The notes under the pieces are model-generated. The model worked only from the letters and a program-made list of their open reading frames with translations. It did no database searches and had not been told where the DNA came from. A program made the position numbers and the translations under genes. From positions 806,001 to 870,000 of the forward strand of contig JAOWBW010000429.1 of the NCBI GenBank assembly GCA_026119855.1: a stretch of 64,000 nucleotides of DNA, in the 5' to 3' direction. The stretch comes from Campanula takesimana. Lineage: Eukaryota > Streptophyta > Magnoliopsida > Asterales > Campanulaceae. Positions 12,976 through 25,683 of this stretch are shown one piece after another; position 1 is the stretch's first letter; every line of letters begins with the position of its first letter.

Positions 12976-13224
12976 TGCACACCTCCCCTACCAAAAAAAT
13001 AAAATAAAAAATAAAAATACAAATGCTAGCTAATAAATTAAAATCTGAATGTCTTATATGGAACATATGTCATAATTATTAATTACAGTCAAAAAGATGC
13101 ATTGATGAAAAATTTCATCTGATCTTATCTGTATCTGAAAGCTCATGACACATGTAATTAATGCATTGACCAAATGAATTGCAAAAAGACAAATTAAAAA
13201 AACTGTTCAACTACAAATTTTCAC

Positions 13225-13232
13225 TATAAATA
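13225..13232 (+). promoter_or_regulatory. Candidate TATA box of the small nested gene
   Basis: TATAAATA lies 69 bp upstream of the ATG at 13301, in the context cactataaatacattgc. This spacing is normal for a plant Pol II promoter with a short 5'UTR. Confidence 0.5.
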
Positions 13233-13300
13233 CATTGCAACTTCACTTGTGTTTTACACATCAAAAAACACATCTAAAAACCAAACAATACAAGAAGAAA

Positions 13301-13699
13301 ATGGCTGAAAACAAGCCCTCTTGTTCTTCAACTAGCAATACAGCTCAGAATAACCAAAATGAGCCTGGTAATATCCCTGATATTACCACTAGTTCACAGC
13401 ATCCTGTGACTAATCCTTCTGATTCTTCCGATTCTGAGGAAAAAGGTACATACTTTCCAATGAAGACCCCCCAGGACCACATAGCCTACTACTTTGAAAA
13501 TTTCAGGTTGGGGCTGTATACCTTGTACAATAAATGGGGTCATCTCCATTGTTTTTTCTGCAAAGGACCAGTAACGGAAACACCCCAACCTGGTCATGGG
13601 AAGCTCTCGTTATATGATCGTGGGTCTACCCTTGCACACTATGGAGCGACGGATATGTACATGCATGCAGCCCTGCACAAGTTTATGACCATAAATTAG
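13301..13699 (+). CDS. Small unknown protein nested in a MULE intron
   Basis: A single-exon ORF of 132 residues starts at the ATG in gaagaaaATGGCTG and ends with tag. The first 50 residues are Ser/Thr/Asn-rich and disordered-looking. The rest is a compact segment rich in aromatic residues. It contains HCFFCKG (CX2C) and, about 45 residues on, YMHAALHKF (HX4H), which could form a metal site. I do not recognise the family. It lies in the same orientation inside the 11557-14158 intron of the Ulp1-like gene, with its own TATA box, so it is either a captured host gene or a third MULE gene. Unlike its host gene it shows no frame breaks. Confidence 0.6.
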   Translation: MAENKPSCSSTSNTAQNNQNEPGNIPDITTSSQHPVTNPSDSSDSEEKGTYFPMKTPQDHIAYYFENFRLGLYTLYNKWGHLHCFFCKGPVTETPQPGHGKLSLYDRGSTLAHYGATDMYMHAALHKFMTIN

Positions 13700-13849
13700 G
13701 TTTAGGAGCCTATATTTGTATTGTGGTCAATTAAGTGTATTTCCTGATGTCCTAATGTTTAATATTAATTAATAAATAAGTTCCTTTTTAATTGTTGTTT
13801 TTTTAAATGTATCTTCATAAATATAAAAAGCAAATTAGATACTGTTTGC

Positions 13850-14030
13850 GTGGTTATTGTTATGAAACATTGCTATTGGATACAATAGCTAAAATAGCTA
13901 GTGTATCTAACTGTATTTTTTATAAAAATTGATGTTGGATACAATACCTAATTTGCTAGTGTATCTAATAGCATCGTGTCAACATTGCTATTGGATACAA
14001 CAGCTAAAATAGCTAGTGTATCTAACTTCC
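13850..14030. repeat. Palindromic GGATACAATAGC array 5
   Basis: Three units (ttggatacaatagctaaaatagctagtgtatctaa type) between the small gene at 13301-13699 and the Ulp1-like exon at 14159. Confidence 0.85.
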
Positions 14031-14307
14031 AAGATTTAAGGTTTTCTTGTACTATTCACTTATATTATTAGTGTCTTTACTTCATCTCAAAATATATATT
14101 AAAAGAGAATCTTTATTTATAATTTGTCTCAGAAATTTATTTCCACGTACATATACAGGATCAGCCCCTTTTGGCTACAGAAGCTCCTCATTCTAGTTCC
14201 TTTGAAGTTCCTGATCGAGAGCAGGTAAAAATATGAATAAAAAGACATGAAAAAGAAAAAAAAATGAATGTTTAAACTATTTAACAGACCATTTAAAATA
14301 AAAGAGG

Positions 14308-14945
14308 TGAACATTGTTGTTGGATACAATAGGAAATTGACTAGTGTATCTAATAGCAATGTGTGTGAACATTGCTGTTGGATACAATAGATGTTTATTT
14401 ATTGTCTCTAACTGTATTGTTCACACACATTGCTGTTGGATACAATAGCTGTTTGGCTAGTGTATCCAATAGCAATGTGTGAACATTGCTGTTGGATACA
14501 ATAGGGAATTGACTAATGTATCCAATAGGAATGTGTGTGAACATTGCTGTTGGATACAATATGTGTTTGGCTATTGTATCTAACTGTATTGTTAAGAACA
14601 TTGCTATTGGATACAACATGGAAGTAGCTAGTGTATCCAATAGCAATGTGTGAACATTGCATTGGATACAATAGGCAAAAATCTAGTGTATCTAATAGCA
14701 ATGTTTGTATGAAACATTGCTATTGGATACAATAGATGTTTGCGTATTGTATCTAACTCAATTGTTAAGAACATTGTATTGGATACAATAGCTGTATAGC
14801 TATTGTATCTAATAGCAATGTGTATGAACATTGTTGTTGGATACAATAGCTATATAACTATTGTATCTAATAGCAATATGTATGAACATTGCTGTTGGAT
14901 ACAATAGCTATTTAGATATTCTATGTAATAGCAAGTGTATTCAAT
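14308..14945. repeat. Palindromic GGATACAATAGC array 6
   Basis: About eleven units of alternating ttggatacaatag...ctattgtatccaa and gcaatgt...acattgc inverted repeats fill the intron between the Ulp1-like exons 14159-14224 and 14993-15968. Short ORFs across it in both strands are repeat artefacts. Confidence 0.92.
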
Positions 14946-15984
14946 TGAATTGTTCAAACAATTACTATAAAATATTTTCTTATTCATTACAGGAAGGTGA
15001 TGGTCCTATCAAACAACTAGAGATTTTTTCAGATGAATTGAAGAATGCGTTGGATAGATATAAAAATGCATATGTGGTTTGTATGTCAGAAAGCAAAGAG
15101 CAGGAGAAAGTGGTACAAATCCACCGTACAATTGCTCAATTGTTCAATTCAACCTTTCCACCTACATCCAATCCAACAAGTTATTTTTTTCATAATGATG
15201 AACAACAACATGTCCAAACTCCTCATTCCCCACAAAAATCAAAATTTGCAGAAGCCAATCCAGATCAATCCGAACTTGATTCTGAACCACTAAGCCTTCA
15301 GCATGTTACAGCTTCTCAATGTAATGAACCAAAGAACATACCAGATGAAACGCATCAAGACTCTCAACCATTTGATTTTTTACATCTTACAAGCTCACAA
15401 ATGGACAGAATGGAGAATCTCTTGAAATATCAGCAGCAAAAAAAGCTGCTTCAACTAAAAAATCTGCAAACATCGATCCAATCTGTCTACAAGAAGAAAT
15501 ACAAGATTCAGAAATGGTTGACAGTTTTGAGTTTGACAGCGAGGGTCTGAGAAATATTACAGCCATTGAGGAGCTGTATAACAAAGAAAAACAACCACCA
15601 CGAACAGAGACAAGATCTGATGATTTATTTGAAGGTGTAGACGTTTTGTTGATAGCAAAGGAAGTTGAAGGCTTAGGTGAGGCTGAAAAAGAAAAGGAGA
15701 TCAAGGGGAAGAAAAATGTTCAATCTAAGAAGCCCCCACTGCCTAAGAGAAGGACAAGAAGCACTACAACGCCGAGTTTTAAACTGTTATGTTCTTCCGA
15801 TGAACAGGATAGTCAACAGGATCAACCAATAGAAAAACGTCAACCGCAACCATCTGAAAGTAGCAAATCTCCATTCAGGAGTATGGTGGTTGAAATAGAA
15901 GGCAGGATACTGGCTGATGAAAAAGCGATCTTCCAATGGATTCAGCATGTGAAGCCAGACACAGTGATGTAAGTAATTTTATAA

Positions 15985-16145
15985 AATTCACTTGGATACA
16001 CTGCTTAAAATTGTTATTGTATCCAATTAACCTAGAGTGTATCTAATCCAATATATTTGAATTAGATACATTAGCTATATACCTAGTGTATCCAATAATA
16101 ATATAGTATTTCAATTGCACACAATACCAGTTATAGATACAATAT
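15985..16145. repeat. Palindromic GGATACAATAGC array 7
   Basis: Two to three diverged units in the short intron 15969-16207 of the Ulp1-like gene. Confidence 0.75.
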
Positions 16146-16639
16146 TTAATTAAAAGTTACACTATGAAATAGTATTTGTTAATAATATATTGCTGTATTT
16201 TCTACAGATTATTCATTTATCAATCCGAGCATGCATTTGCGACTATCGAAAATTTTAAGAGCATGCTTCCTGGAAGCACAGTGGAAGCAACTATCATTTG
16301 TGTTTGGTGTGATGTGCTAAATGATTTGGAGAGGTACAAGTCTTCAGCATCGCCATTACGTCTCTTCTGCAGTCCACTTATGACGGTAATATATTTATAT
16401 ATTAATATTTACTTCCACTAACATTTTTATATGTAACAAAAAACACTAACACACACATTTCTAATGTCAAAAAACTATATTTCAGATGATTACTACTGGA
16501 AAATCATTTGATGCACATTATGAAGACTTTTCTGATGACATGGATAGATTGTTGAAGCAGAACACAAAATACTCGCTCAATGATTATGAGATGGTAATGA
16601 AACTTAAACTCAATTATATTTTAAAAAACTCATCTTAAA

Positions 16640-17317
16640 AGTATCCAATAGCAATGTGTATGAACATTGCTGTTGGATACGATAGCTATTTGGCTATTGT
16701 ATATAATAGCAATGTTGTCACATTGTTGTTGGATACAAGATAGAATAGCTATTGTATCCAACAGCAATGTCTCAACATTTCTGTTGGATACAAACAGCTA
16801 TCTGGCTATTGTATCCAATAGTAATGTGTATGAACATTGCTGTTGGATACAATAGGTATTAGCATATTGTATCTAACAGGATTGTTATGAACATTGTATT
16901 GGATACAATATCTATCTGGCTATTGTATCCAATAGCAATGTTCATACACACATTGCTGTTGGATATAAATAGCTATCTGGCTATTGTATCCAATAGCAAT
17001 GTGTATGAACATTGCTGTGGGATACAATAGGTATTGGCCTATTGTATCAACAGGATTGTTATGAACATTGTATTGGATACAATAGCTATCTGGCTATTGT
17101 ATCCAACAGCAATGTTCATACACACATTGCTGTTGGATACAATAGGTATTTGGCTATTGTATCTAACTGCAATGTGACAACATTGCTGTCGGATTCAATA
17201 GCTATTTGGCTATTGTATCCAATAGCAATGTGTATGAACATTGCTGTTGGATACAATAGCTATTTGGCTATTGTATCCAACTGTATTGCTATCAAACATT
17301 GTATTGGATACAATAGG
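16640..17317. repeat. Palindromic GGATACAATAGC array 8, cut by the gypsy LTR
   Basis: About eleven well-preserved units follow the donor at 16593. The array stops abruptly at 17318, where a Ty3/gypsy LTR begins inside a repeat unit (gtattggatacaatagg). Retrotransposon insertion is therefore younger than array formation. Confidence 0.92.
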
Positions 17318-19962
17318 TGTAACGCCCCGAAATCCGCCTTTGCATTTCTCGGGTTGTTACGAAACAAAACCAAGTCTTTTTTTTTCTTTTAAGGATAAAA
17401 GTTCACCGGAAAAATCCATTTTTTGAAATACATTACTTTAAATTTTACATGTTTAAATAAAACTGACAAATGCGAGTGAGTCAGAGCATCTACAAATTCT
17501 CGATCTCTAACTCTTACAACAACTCAAAAGAGATTACAAAACCTATCAAATATAACCATATACTTCTGTCTATGGACTCTCCTGATCAAAGATCCCTCTA
17601 CTTCTATCCGTCCCGAATCAACTTCCACTCTTTACAATAGCAACCTGAAAGAAGAAAGGGTGAGCAAGAATGCCCAGTAAGGGACTCTCTACCACCACAA
17701 GCGGTGATAGAGGAGAATACTCAATCAAAGGTACTATTTACAAGTGACTAACAATTATTATCAAAGAGACCCAATATCTGAAACGAAACGATAGTCGATA
17801 ACAATAAAACGAATGCAACCGAACCAAATATCCTATCAGAGTTTCGATGTCAGAATCCACTACACTTGAGGTGGCCAAATGCCCAAAGTCAGAATCGACT
17901 ATTCATCATAGTATCGTCTGCAGATGATACTATAACTAGGAGCCGCAGATATAACAACCGGTGTTAAAGTCATCTCTTGTTGAGGAATTCAGAAGTCAGA
18001 TACTCAAAGTGTAAATGGCAGAGTAGCAAAGCCGAATAACGAAACCGAACCATCGACAGACAAAGAATTCTGAAGTAACTAACAATACAATGGTCAATAG
18101 TGGTCATTAATACCCAGAGGAACCTTAATCAAAGTGTTATTGATAACAATTCAATAACTCAGGAAAGAACGTATTGAGGGCCAAAACTGAGTTTATCCAT
18201 GTACGAAAATGATTCTAGGCTTAGCAAGTGTCAAGTGACACTAACAAGCAACAAAGCGGAACAAGAACAAATGGTACAATTAACAGAGAAGAGACAAGAT
18301 CCCTTACCTTATACGCTTAACCAATCCAAGTTTTTAGACCCTCTGCTCCACTAATCAATTACTCACCATGAACTTTATCTAATATAATAAACACACATGA
18401 GAAATAAGGTTAACAACAATACAGAGTCAATCACAATCTCATATTATCACACCCACACAAACACCAAAAGTATAAGACAGCAAATCTCGTAATAGTCAAT
18501 AAAGATTCAGGTTTTGAAACTAAGTCCATGACAAAGGTCTTTGAAAAATATCCAATTTAGACCCAAGAATCACCCGATTCGGAGTTCGGGTGAATTAGAT
18601 ACAAATTTATTAAAATTAACTGATATTCGAATCATCTACAATGAACTGCTGTGAAAACGGATTTTCTGGGAATGTAGAATTTGAATATAGTCTCTGAAAC
18701 TAACACCATTTCGTAAACCTCAGAAAATCATGCAAAATAGACTCGAGAATCGCTCAGTTTCGACTCCGAATGAATTTCTTACGAATTATCAAAAATATAT
18801 ACAATTTCAATAAGTCTATTTGTGACCACAACACCAAAACCCAAATTCTGGAAACGATCCACACAAGTACGATTTCAGAGAATTATTCCATTCAGTAGAC
18901 CTCAAAAAGTTAATCAGTTTAGGCTCAAAAATCAGTTAATTTGGACTCATAATAAAGAAGTTATGAAGGTCTAAAAATCCTTTAAACTTTCTGAAAATAC
19001 ATGGACTGTTTTGAAATTTGACAAAACTGCAGGGGCTGATTTTGACAAACCAAATTCTGATCATCCCCTTTCATTAGCAAGGCATACCAACCAAACAACC
19101 CTTCCTTTGTCTGAGATTCACCAACCCACCAAAAAGATACACAATTAAACGTAAAATTGATTTCTAAATCATGCAATTTCACCCATGATATGAATTAATC
19201 ATCACTCCTATATGAACACACATGTGACTTCCAATTAACTTAAATAATTGGAACTAAACCTAATTAACAAATCTTCACTCTATTTTACAAAGCAGATACA
19301 TAGCATATTCTCTGGGGATTTCATAATAAACTATAAAAGTATGAATCTCTATACTGCAAAACTCAATTTTCAAACATGAAACCCAACCTCATAGCTATCA
19401 ATTTTAACCACGTATTCACACACATAGAAAACAAATACAAACACACACAAACCCATTAGGGAAGAACATACCAGTTTTTTTTTTTGATTTCCGATTACAT
19501 CGAGCTCTCTCCTTCGTCTAGTGTCTTCTCTCTCTCTCTCTCTAAGATACGGGAGACATCGGCCTCTTTAGCCGAGTAGGACGGTAGGAGGTGAACGTGG
19601 CTTTCTAAAATATGAGTTAGTGTCAATTATTTTATGCCTAAATGCCCAAGCTCAATTACAATAATATCATTAATGTCCCAATAACAATTTAATACACTGT
19701 ACTACAGTGATAAGTATATTAACTCATTTATTTTATTTCAAACACAATGTTATAATTTAGATTTATCCATATAAAGTTGCGTATCAAAATTAGTATTACG
19801 CACGGACTAAACTTATATATTCAAATATATTATATGATACAATCAATTATATTGGTAATTTGAGTTCGTAATTTTCTACTCACATCATAACAAAATAGCA
19901 TATTGTCATCACGATTATTAAAGAATACCATTTTAACAAAATTTCATAGTCAGGGTATCACA
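17318..19962 (-). mobile_element. Ty3/gypsy (chromovirus-like) 3' LTR
   Basis: On the minus strand it starts TGTGATACCCTGAC and ends GGGGCGTTACA (2645 bp, TG...CA). It is directly preceded by the polypurine tract AAGGAGGGGAGAT, so this is the 3' LTR of a minus-strand element. A (CT)n run near 19525-19543 and the plant Del/Tekay-like ends fit a chromovirus. No second LTR copy is present in the window. Confidence 0.8.
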
Positions 19963-19992
19963 ATCTCCCCTCCTTAAAAGAATTCGTCCTCG

Positions 19993-20478
19993 AATTCAGA
20001 ATCAATCCGAAATAAAATTTCCCTTCAAACATAGAGTTGTGAAATTCAAAAGCTTTGCTAACAGTACTTTAGAGGAACTCTAATGTTAAGAAATCACAAA
20101 GACATCATTATAGTATAAACCTCCTGAAACTAAATATGTAAGATAGGTGAGCTGGTGCCAAACTAGCATGAGATCAGTACAGAAAATCATTAAACTCATT
20201 TCATATCATTATTATACATATAGCAATGACAACAAATAGCTCAAGATATCAACTGGACGATTTTTTTTTATTTTTTTATTATTATTATTACACCCAATAC
20301 CCACTTTTCATTATTACAATTTTTTTTTTCCTTTCTCTTTTTTTTTCAACCCTACAGTAAGTACTACAAGAACTTAAAACGTATGACATATAGGTACAAT
20401 CATTGTTTTCATACATTAATCACAAGAACCAGATAATGTAATGACTGCACTCATAAAGGAAGAAAACAAAAAAAATAA
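19993..20478 (+). repeat. Left copy of a 490-bp inverted repeat
   Basis: The sequence from aattcagaatcaatccg to aaaacaaaaaaaataa is reproduced, apart from small differences in homopolymer runs, as the reverse complement of 34294-34783. Confidence 0.85.
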
Positions 20479-21819
20479 AAACACCAAAGGCAAACCGTTG
20501 GCACCGACATAAGACAAGAACCTAAAACAAAATTTCTACAAGAAACGTCCCTTTACTTGTTCTACCAGTTTATAACATGGTTGAACTCTTATTTTATTAA
20601 ATTTCCATCCACAAGTAGTAATTAGAACTTGTAATTCTACAATGTGCATCACCAAATCATATCTAGCATAACTGATTTTCGATTAATCAAAACAAATAAC
20701 ATATATGCAGTAATAACAAAACCAGTTAGTCAACTAAGTCAAACACGAATAGAACCAAGTAACATTGACTTGTGGTGCCCACAAACACGATCAATAATAC
20801 ACATCTAAAACAAAATGAAGTATATAATCAAGTGTAGTATATCATAACTCTGTTGTCCTATTATTTTTTTTATTTATTTTTTTGTCAATCAATCAAAAAA
20901 GTACTAATATTTCCAAAACAATCTAGATGGTAGTCCAGAGACAGGCACATTCTAACTCAATATGGAACTAAATACTTTCCGCTCTATATATATATTTCCG
21001 CATAGTACCAACAAGTAAATTAAGTGTCGTAACAACAAAACTTAACAATCAAATAATTTATCAATCCCCAGAATATAAGACACATTTTCAAAATATATGA
21101 TTTCATATTTACACCACAAGTTAGACAGTACTATACAAGTCACACACAAAATAAACACACAATATGAATCAGAAAATGGGAATTCAAACAAAATCATTCC
21201 CTGTAAGTATTATATTCTCAATATGAACCTTAAATTCTCACATTTTCATATTGACTATTTATTCAAACAACATTTATTAATATCGGCGAAACTAAAGTTA
21301 AACCAACCTAGGTTGACGGGTAGGTCCAACTACATTATACCAACCTAGTTCTTATCGAACACCATTGGTAATCAATTCAGGGGCCCTCCGAATTAACTTC
21401 AATGGTTTCCGATTTATAAGTCCATACTAAACACTTTTTTTTTTTTTTTTTTCTGCAATAACTCTATCAAGTACATCTCTAGAAAACATAACCAACTACA
21501 AGCTTTATCACGGTTGAGGAGATAAGATACATTATAAGAACGAAACGATTCATACATTCACATCACAAAGACTATACAATGAAAGTCACACTAGTTTCCA
21601 AGTTTCAACAGCAAGGCTTACATACTCAAAAATGCTCATGCTAACCCATTTAACGCAAAATGTGATTGGGTAAGACTTTTCTACCCTTAGAGGTCAAAGG
21701 TTCTATTTACAAACTTACACCAACCACCCATATTTCCCACCAACAAGAAGCTCACTCGACAGGGTCTTCAGAGGGATCACTCTCTATCTCAATAGGATGA
21801 ACCATCACAACAGGAGGAG

Positions 21820-21824
21820 CTACC
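21820..21824. repeat. Left target-site duplication of the Athila-like element
   Basis: ctacc directly precedes the left LTR and is repeated at 33914-33918 directly after the right LTR. The 5-bp length is standard for Ty3/gypsy. Confidence 0.9.
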
Positions 21825-23194
21825 TGGTAGGCTTAGTCGCACACCTACTAAATTAGACCTGAACTCGGCCACTAATAATGTAATTAGGGTAAGTCAGGGT
21901 CGATCCACGAAGAACGATGATTATTTGCGAACAGTCACTTGACCAGATTGGGGTTTGATTTGATTATAATTAATTCCTAGACGGGAAATTAAACTAATTG
22001 TGATTAAAACAATGATTAAAAAGCACTTCAGATTTGATACTGTCACCGGATTTTAATTCTAATATCACTGATAATTCTAATCTCCGTTAATTTTATTCAC
22101 TCGATTACGAGATGTATTTCAATCCCTGTCTCTTCTTTCAGAATAGTTTATGGCAGTGGCACACTCACTATAAACCCTAATTAAAATTAAACCTAAACTG
22201 GCACAGAAAAGGTCTAAAGATTAATTGATGAAGTTTTAAGAGACTAAAATCAAGAACGCTTTCTAAAAATAATTTAGATAATCGTCTAATCTTGCCTACT
22301 CCCCAAATTGCTATGGCACATACACAATTCGTGAAGATGCTACAATGAAAACCCTAATTCTGGCACAGAACGAGTAATCTAGCAAAGATCAATAAAGAGG
22401 ACAAGTAAATTGGCCAGATTTACAAACCCTAGAAATTAATCTAAAACGGTACAAGCAAGATTATGAACAAGAATTAATAAAGAAAAAGAAATACCTCAAT
22501 AGAAATAAAAACCCGGATCAAGATCTCAAATCCAAAGTAATGGAGTTTTAGTTCTCCATGAAAAAGCTCAAAAACCAAGATGAAAGAAAAGTCAAATACG
22601 TCCTCCTTTTTTTCCTTCAGAAAAGTCGATCCCTTATAAATCCTAATTCTCCACTAATTATAATTAATTCCTAATTAAAACTCTCTAAGGATAATGAAAA
22701 AGATAAATTAATAAAAATCAAAATAAAAATCAAAAATCAATTCCTCCACTAATTCGATTTGCTGGTGCCTGGCCTAGTACGGATGAGTCGGTTTTCACCA
22801 TTTGCCTTTCAACCCCTGGATTTTCAGTTATTTGCAGTTTGGTCCCTGCAGTCTTTTAATTCTTGACAGCAATCCCTTGGCTTTCCACCAATGCAGAACA
22901 GTCCTCAAGCTTCCAGAAATTTCAGTTTGTACCCATACTCCTCCGCTCCGGTTAACTTTGACCTGACTTGACTTTGACTATTCTTGATCCTTGAGACAAG
23001 ACTTTGAAGCTCACCAAAAGTTACATCCGGGAAAAATAATTAATTAATAACGACTATTCTACCCCGGATTACAATAAAGCTCAAATGATAAAATAATGTC
23101 TCAAATACATCAAATCTAGTCTAAAATACATCAAAATAAGTGAAAATACATAGGAAATACTAGGGAAATAAATAGTACAAAATCCGCCACATCA
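21825..23194 (-). repeat. Athila-like 3' LTR
   Basis: On the minus strand it runs from TGATGTGGCGG to CTAAGCCTACCA (1370 bp). It matches 32543-33913 except for one missing g in the run near 21957. Confidence 0.93.
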
Positions 23195-23210
23195 AATTCC
23201 CCCACGCTTA
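23195..23210 (-). promoter_or_regulatory. Polypurine tract of the Athila-like element
   Basis: The minus strand reads AAGCGTGGGGGAATT directly before the 3' LTR start TGATGTGG. It is the expected primer site for plus-strand synthesis. Confidence 0.75.
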
Positions 23211-23799
23211 GACCATTACTCGTCCCTGAGTAATATCCTAACCCCGCTCTAAACTCCGGTCTAATCAGCGTAGCATGGGAGAAAATGACCCCTAATCTCC
23301 TCTAAGCCTCCAAATCAAAAGTCAACAAACACAACCAATTCTCGGAGTATAAGAAACTCCGTCCCCATATAACTCCAGAAAATCAAATAAAGATCAATGG
23401 CCTTAGCTCGATACAAACTCCATATATGCATCAAAAACGTATCCGGACTTAGGCCCACACATAAAAGCCACGGGGAACTAAAAATGTCCTAAGCTTCCCC
23501 CACGCTAGTCTCACACTACTATCGCCCTCGTAAAAAAAATAAGAAGTTAATGTCTAGAAAGTGTTTCCGGACATAACTTACCTCGTGAAAGCACCAACGC
23601 CCCCTTATTACTCCAAGAAAGAACGAGGGTTTCTATCCTAATCACCTCTAACCGAGCCTCCTACACCAAGTATGACAATCCTAACCCGAGACTCCAAACC
23701 TCCCTTATGTCGCCAAACACCGGTGAATAAAAGATAACATCACTCAAAATCTCACCTTTTGCCTAAGCGCCCTTTCGGGTTTTCACTTAGCCTCTCTAT

Positions 23800-23829
23800 T
23801 TTTTATTTTTATTTTTATTTTTTTTATTT

Positions 23830-23870
<41 letters not shown>

Positions 23871-23960
23871 ACACCCTTGTTTTTGCCTAGACTGCCCTTT
23901 CGGGTTTTCAATCCAGCGGGCTTCTTTTCTTGTGCTTTTTTTTTTTTTTTTTTTTTTTTA
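23800..23960. repeat. Poly(T) tracts in the Athila-like 3' region
   Basis: Two long T runs (about 23820-23868 and 23938-23959, A runs in the sense strand) flank a tandemly duplicated segment ctgccctttcgggttttca. They lie between the extra ORF and the PPT. No coding potential. Confidence 0.8.
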
Positions 23961-24114
23961 ATAAAGAAAAACTAACTAGCTATCTAGAAATAAAATGCAT
24001 ACTATACAATTACAAATCCGTCCCCCACGCTTAAACCACACAGTGTCCTCAATGTGTGTGCAACAATCAAAATAAAGGACAGTAAAAGCGTAAGAGAAAG
24101 GGAAAAATGTACCA

Positions 24115-25683
24115 TCACTGAGGGGGATATTGCCACGGTTGCCACTGCCAATCTGGGTACTGCCACTGATCAAATGACTGTGACTGCGAACTAGAACCCA
24201 CATCTGGAGCAGGCATCCGTCTCGATGCACGCCTCAACTCACGGGCCTCTGTACGGGACAACATAATGGCATAGTGCTCATCAGCCACAGGGACATATGC
24301 GGCAGGACCCTGCTGCTGCTGCATCCAAGACTCCATCTGTCTCTGGCGGCTGTCTATTGTAATCTGTCTGTCCCGTATCTCCTCTAAAGTATCACCATAC
24401 TCAGCCCACCGCCTATCCTCAAAAGCTACCCGACTCATGAACCTCTGGTCTTCATAAACATATCTGTCCTGGGTCCTCCTGTCCTCATAGGCAAATCTCT
24501 GATGTTGCTCATCAAGAAATGACCTCATCTCTCCCCAATTACCCATTGAACCGGACCCGGCACGATGATCGGGTTGTCTAGCTCTGGCTCCCTCCTGCTC
24601 ATCCATATCGTCATCGTCATCCTCCTCAACTGGCATTTGGTGTTCATCGAGATTAATAACCCCCGGCATTCTCCATTCTTGTGCAAAGTCACCCGAAGAA
24701 AACGTCGCATGCCGTGAACAAGGTACCCCGAATGAATTCCCATAATGGAAATAAAGGGACCTGGAATCATTAGGAACAGGGTCGAAGCAATCATACTGAC
24801 ACAAGTATGCAAAATCAAAGAATTTCGGTCCACCCATTAACCCTGCATCCTCAGAAGCTTCCGGAATAAAATGCTGAGCCAAGAGGGTGATCATTCCACC
24901 AACGGGGATGTTGCCACTTTCCCGAAGAAGATAACCCTTACACCTTGCAATAAACGCATCTACCCAACATGGCACATAAGGGGTAGTACATAAGCCTGAT
25001 CTCATCAAGGCCATGTCGGATACACTCAATTGGGCGGGCTCGCCCTTCCCCAGAAAAGTCATAGATAATCCCCTATAAAATAGTTTCCAAGCCGGATGCG
25101 AGAGATTCGATGCAACATTATGTGGACGAGAAAATGGGAACCCGGTCAACCGAAAGAAAACGGTTGCATGCATCGCATCCGCCTCGTCAAACTCCCCAAC
25201 CGGTCCACTCACTCCCCAAATACTTCGGATATCATCATACGACAACACCCTCTCCTCATCATCGAGATGGAACCTAATCTCCGGCCCAGTCTGTCTATTG
25301 ACCACCCGCTCAAACGTCGATAGGAACTCAAGTGTGTATCTCTTATAAACAGGTGCACTCTTACCCAAAAATTCCTCAAGCCCCGCATTTTTCATCAACT
25401 CCTTAACCGGCGTTTTCAACCCAAGATTTGTTAAAACCGTTGTATCTAAAAACCGAGTTATTTGAAGATGACGGCCCTGTTTATCTAGCTTCTTCCATTT
25501 AGTCTTGTGGGCTCGAGTCAAGTTTGTCAATCCCATAAACATGGCATCCTCGGGAGGGGGTGGGGGTGGTACAATTCCAGACGTTCTAGACTTTTTGGTA
25601 GCCCGACTAGAACTACTACCATCTCCTTTCTTTCCCATTACTTTGATAACCAGAATTTGCACAACAACACTTCCACAAGGCAA
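24115..25683 (-). CDS. Athila-type ORF downstream of pol (env-like position)
   Basis: An intact ORF of 522 codons; the more likely start is the internal Met at 25638 (MGKKGDGSSSS). The N-terminus is Ser/Lys-rich with a nuclear-signal-like RATKKSR. The body matches the plant retrotransposon ORF-1 (ATHILA) type (KRYTLEFLSTFERV, IRSIWGVSGP, FFRLTGFPF). The tail is acidic, then rich in Asp/Arg/Gln repeats (FEDRRWAEYG). Athila elements carry such an ORF in the env position and its function is unknown. I see no signal peptide or clear transmembrane segment, so an envelope role is not supported by this sequence. Confidence 0.8.
   Translation of the reverse strand: MPCGSVVVQILVIKVMGKKGDGSSSSRATKKSRTSGIVPPPPPPEDAMFMGLTNLTRAHKTKWKKLDKQGRHLQITRFLDTTVLTNLGLKTPVKELMKNAGLEEFLGKSAPVYKRYTLEFLSTFERVVNRQTGPEIRFHLDDEERVLSYDDIRSIWGVSGPVGEFDEADAMHATVFFRLTGFPFSRPHNVASNLSHPAWKLFYRGLSMTFLGKGEPAQLSVSDMALMRSGLCTTPYVPCWVDAFIARCKGYLLRESGNIPVGGMITLLAQHFIPEASEDAGLMGGPKFFDFAYLCQYDCFDPVPNDSRSLYFHYGNSFGVPCSRHATFSSGDFAQEWRMPGVINLDEHQMPVEEDDDDDMDEQEGARARQPDHRAGSGSMGNWGEMRSFLDEQHQRFAYEDRRTQDRYVYEDQRFMSRVAFEDRRWAEYGDTLEEIRDRQITIDSRQRQMESWMQQQQGPAAYVPVADEHYAIMLSRTEARELRRASRRMPAPDVGSSSQSQSFDQWQYPDWQWQPWQYPPQ

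Larger units (their letters stand above)
19963..21824 (-). mobile_element. Internal tail of the gypsy-derived element, left of the Athila insertion
   Basis: It starts with the polypurine tract next to the LTR. The segment 19993-20478 is repeated in inverted orientation at 34294-34783. The remainder is AT-rich and non-coding until the 3' end of a short ORF (stop at 21752-21754) that continues across the Athila insertion. It lacks gag-pol, so the parent was probably a non-autonomous LARD-like derivative. Confidence 0.55.

Noticed and set aside
14395..17426. Several 60-130-codon ORFs rich in Leu-Asp-Thr, Val-Ser-Asn or Tyr-Asn-Ser
   Set aside because: They are translations of the GGATACAATAGC arrays in different frames.
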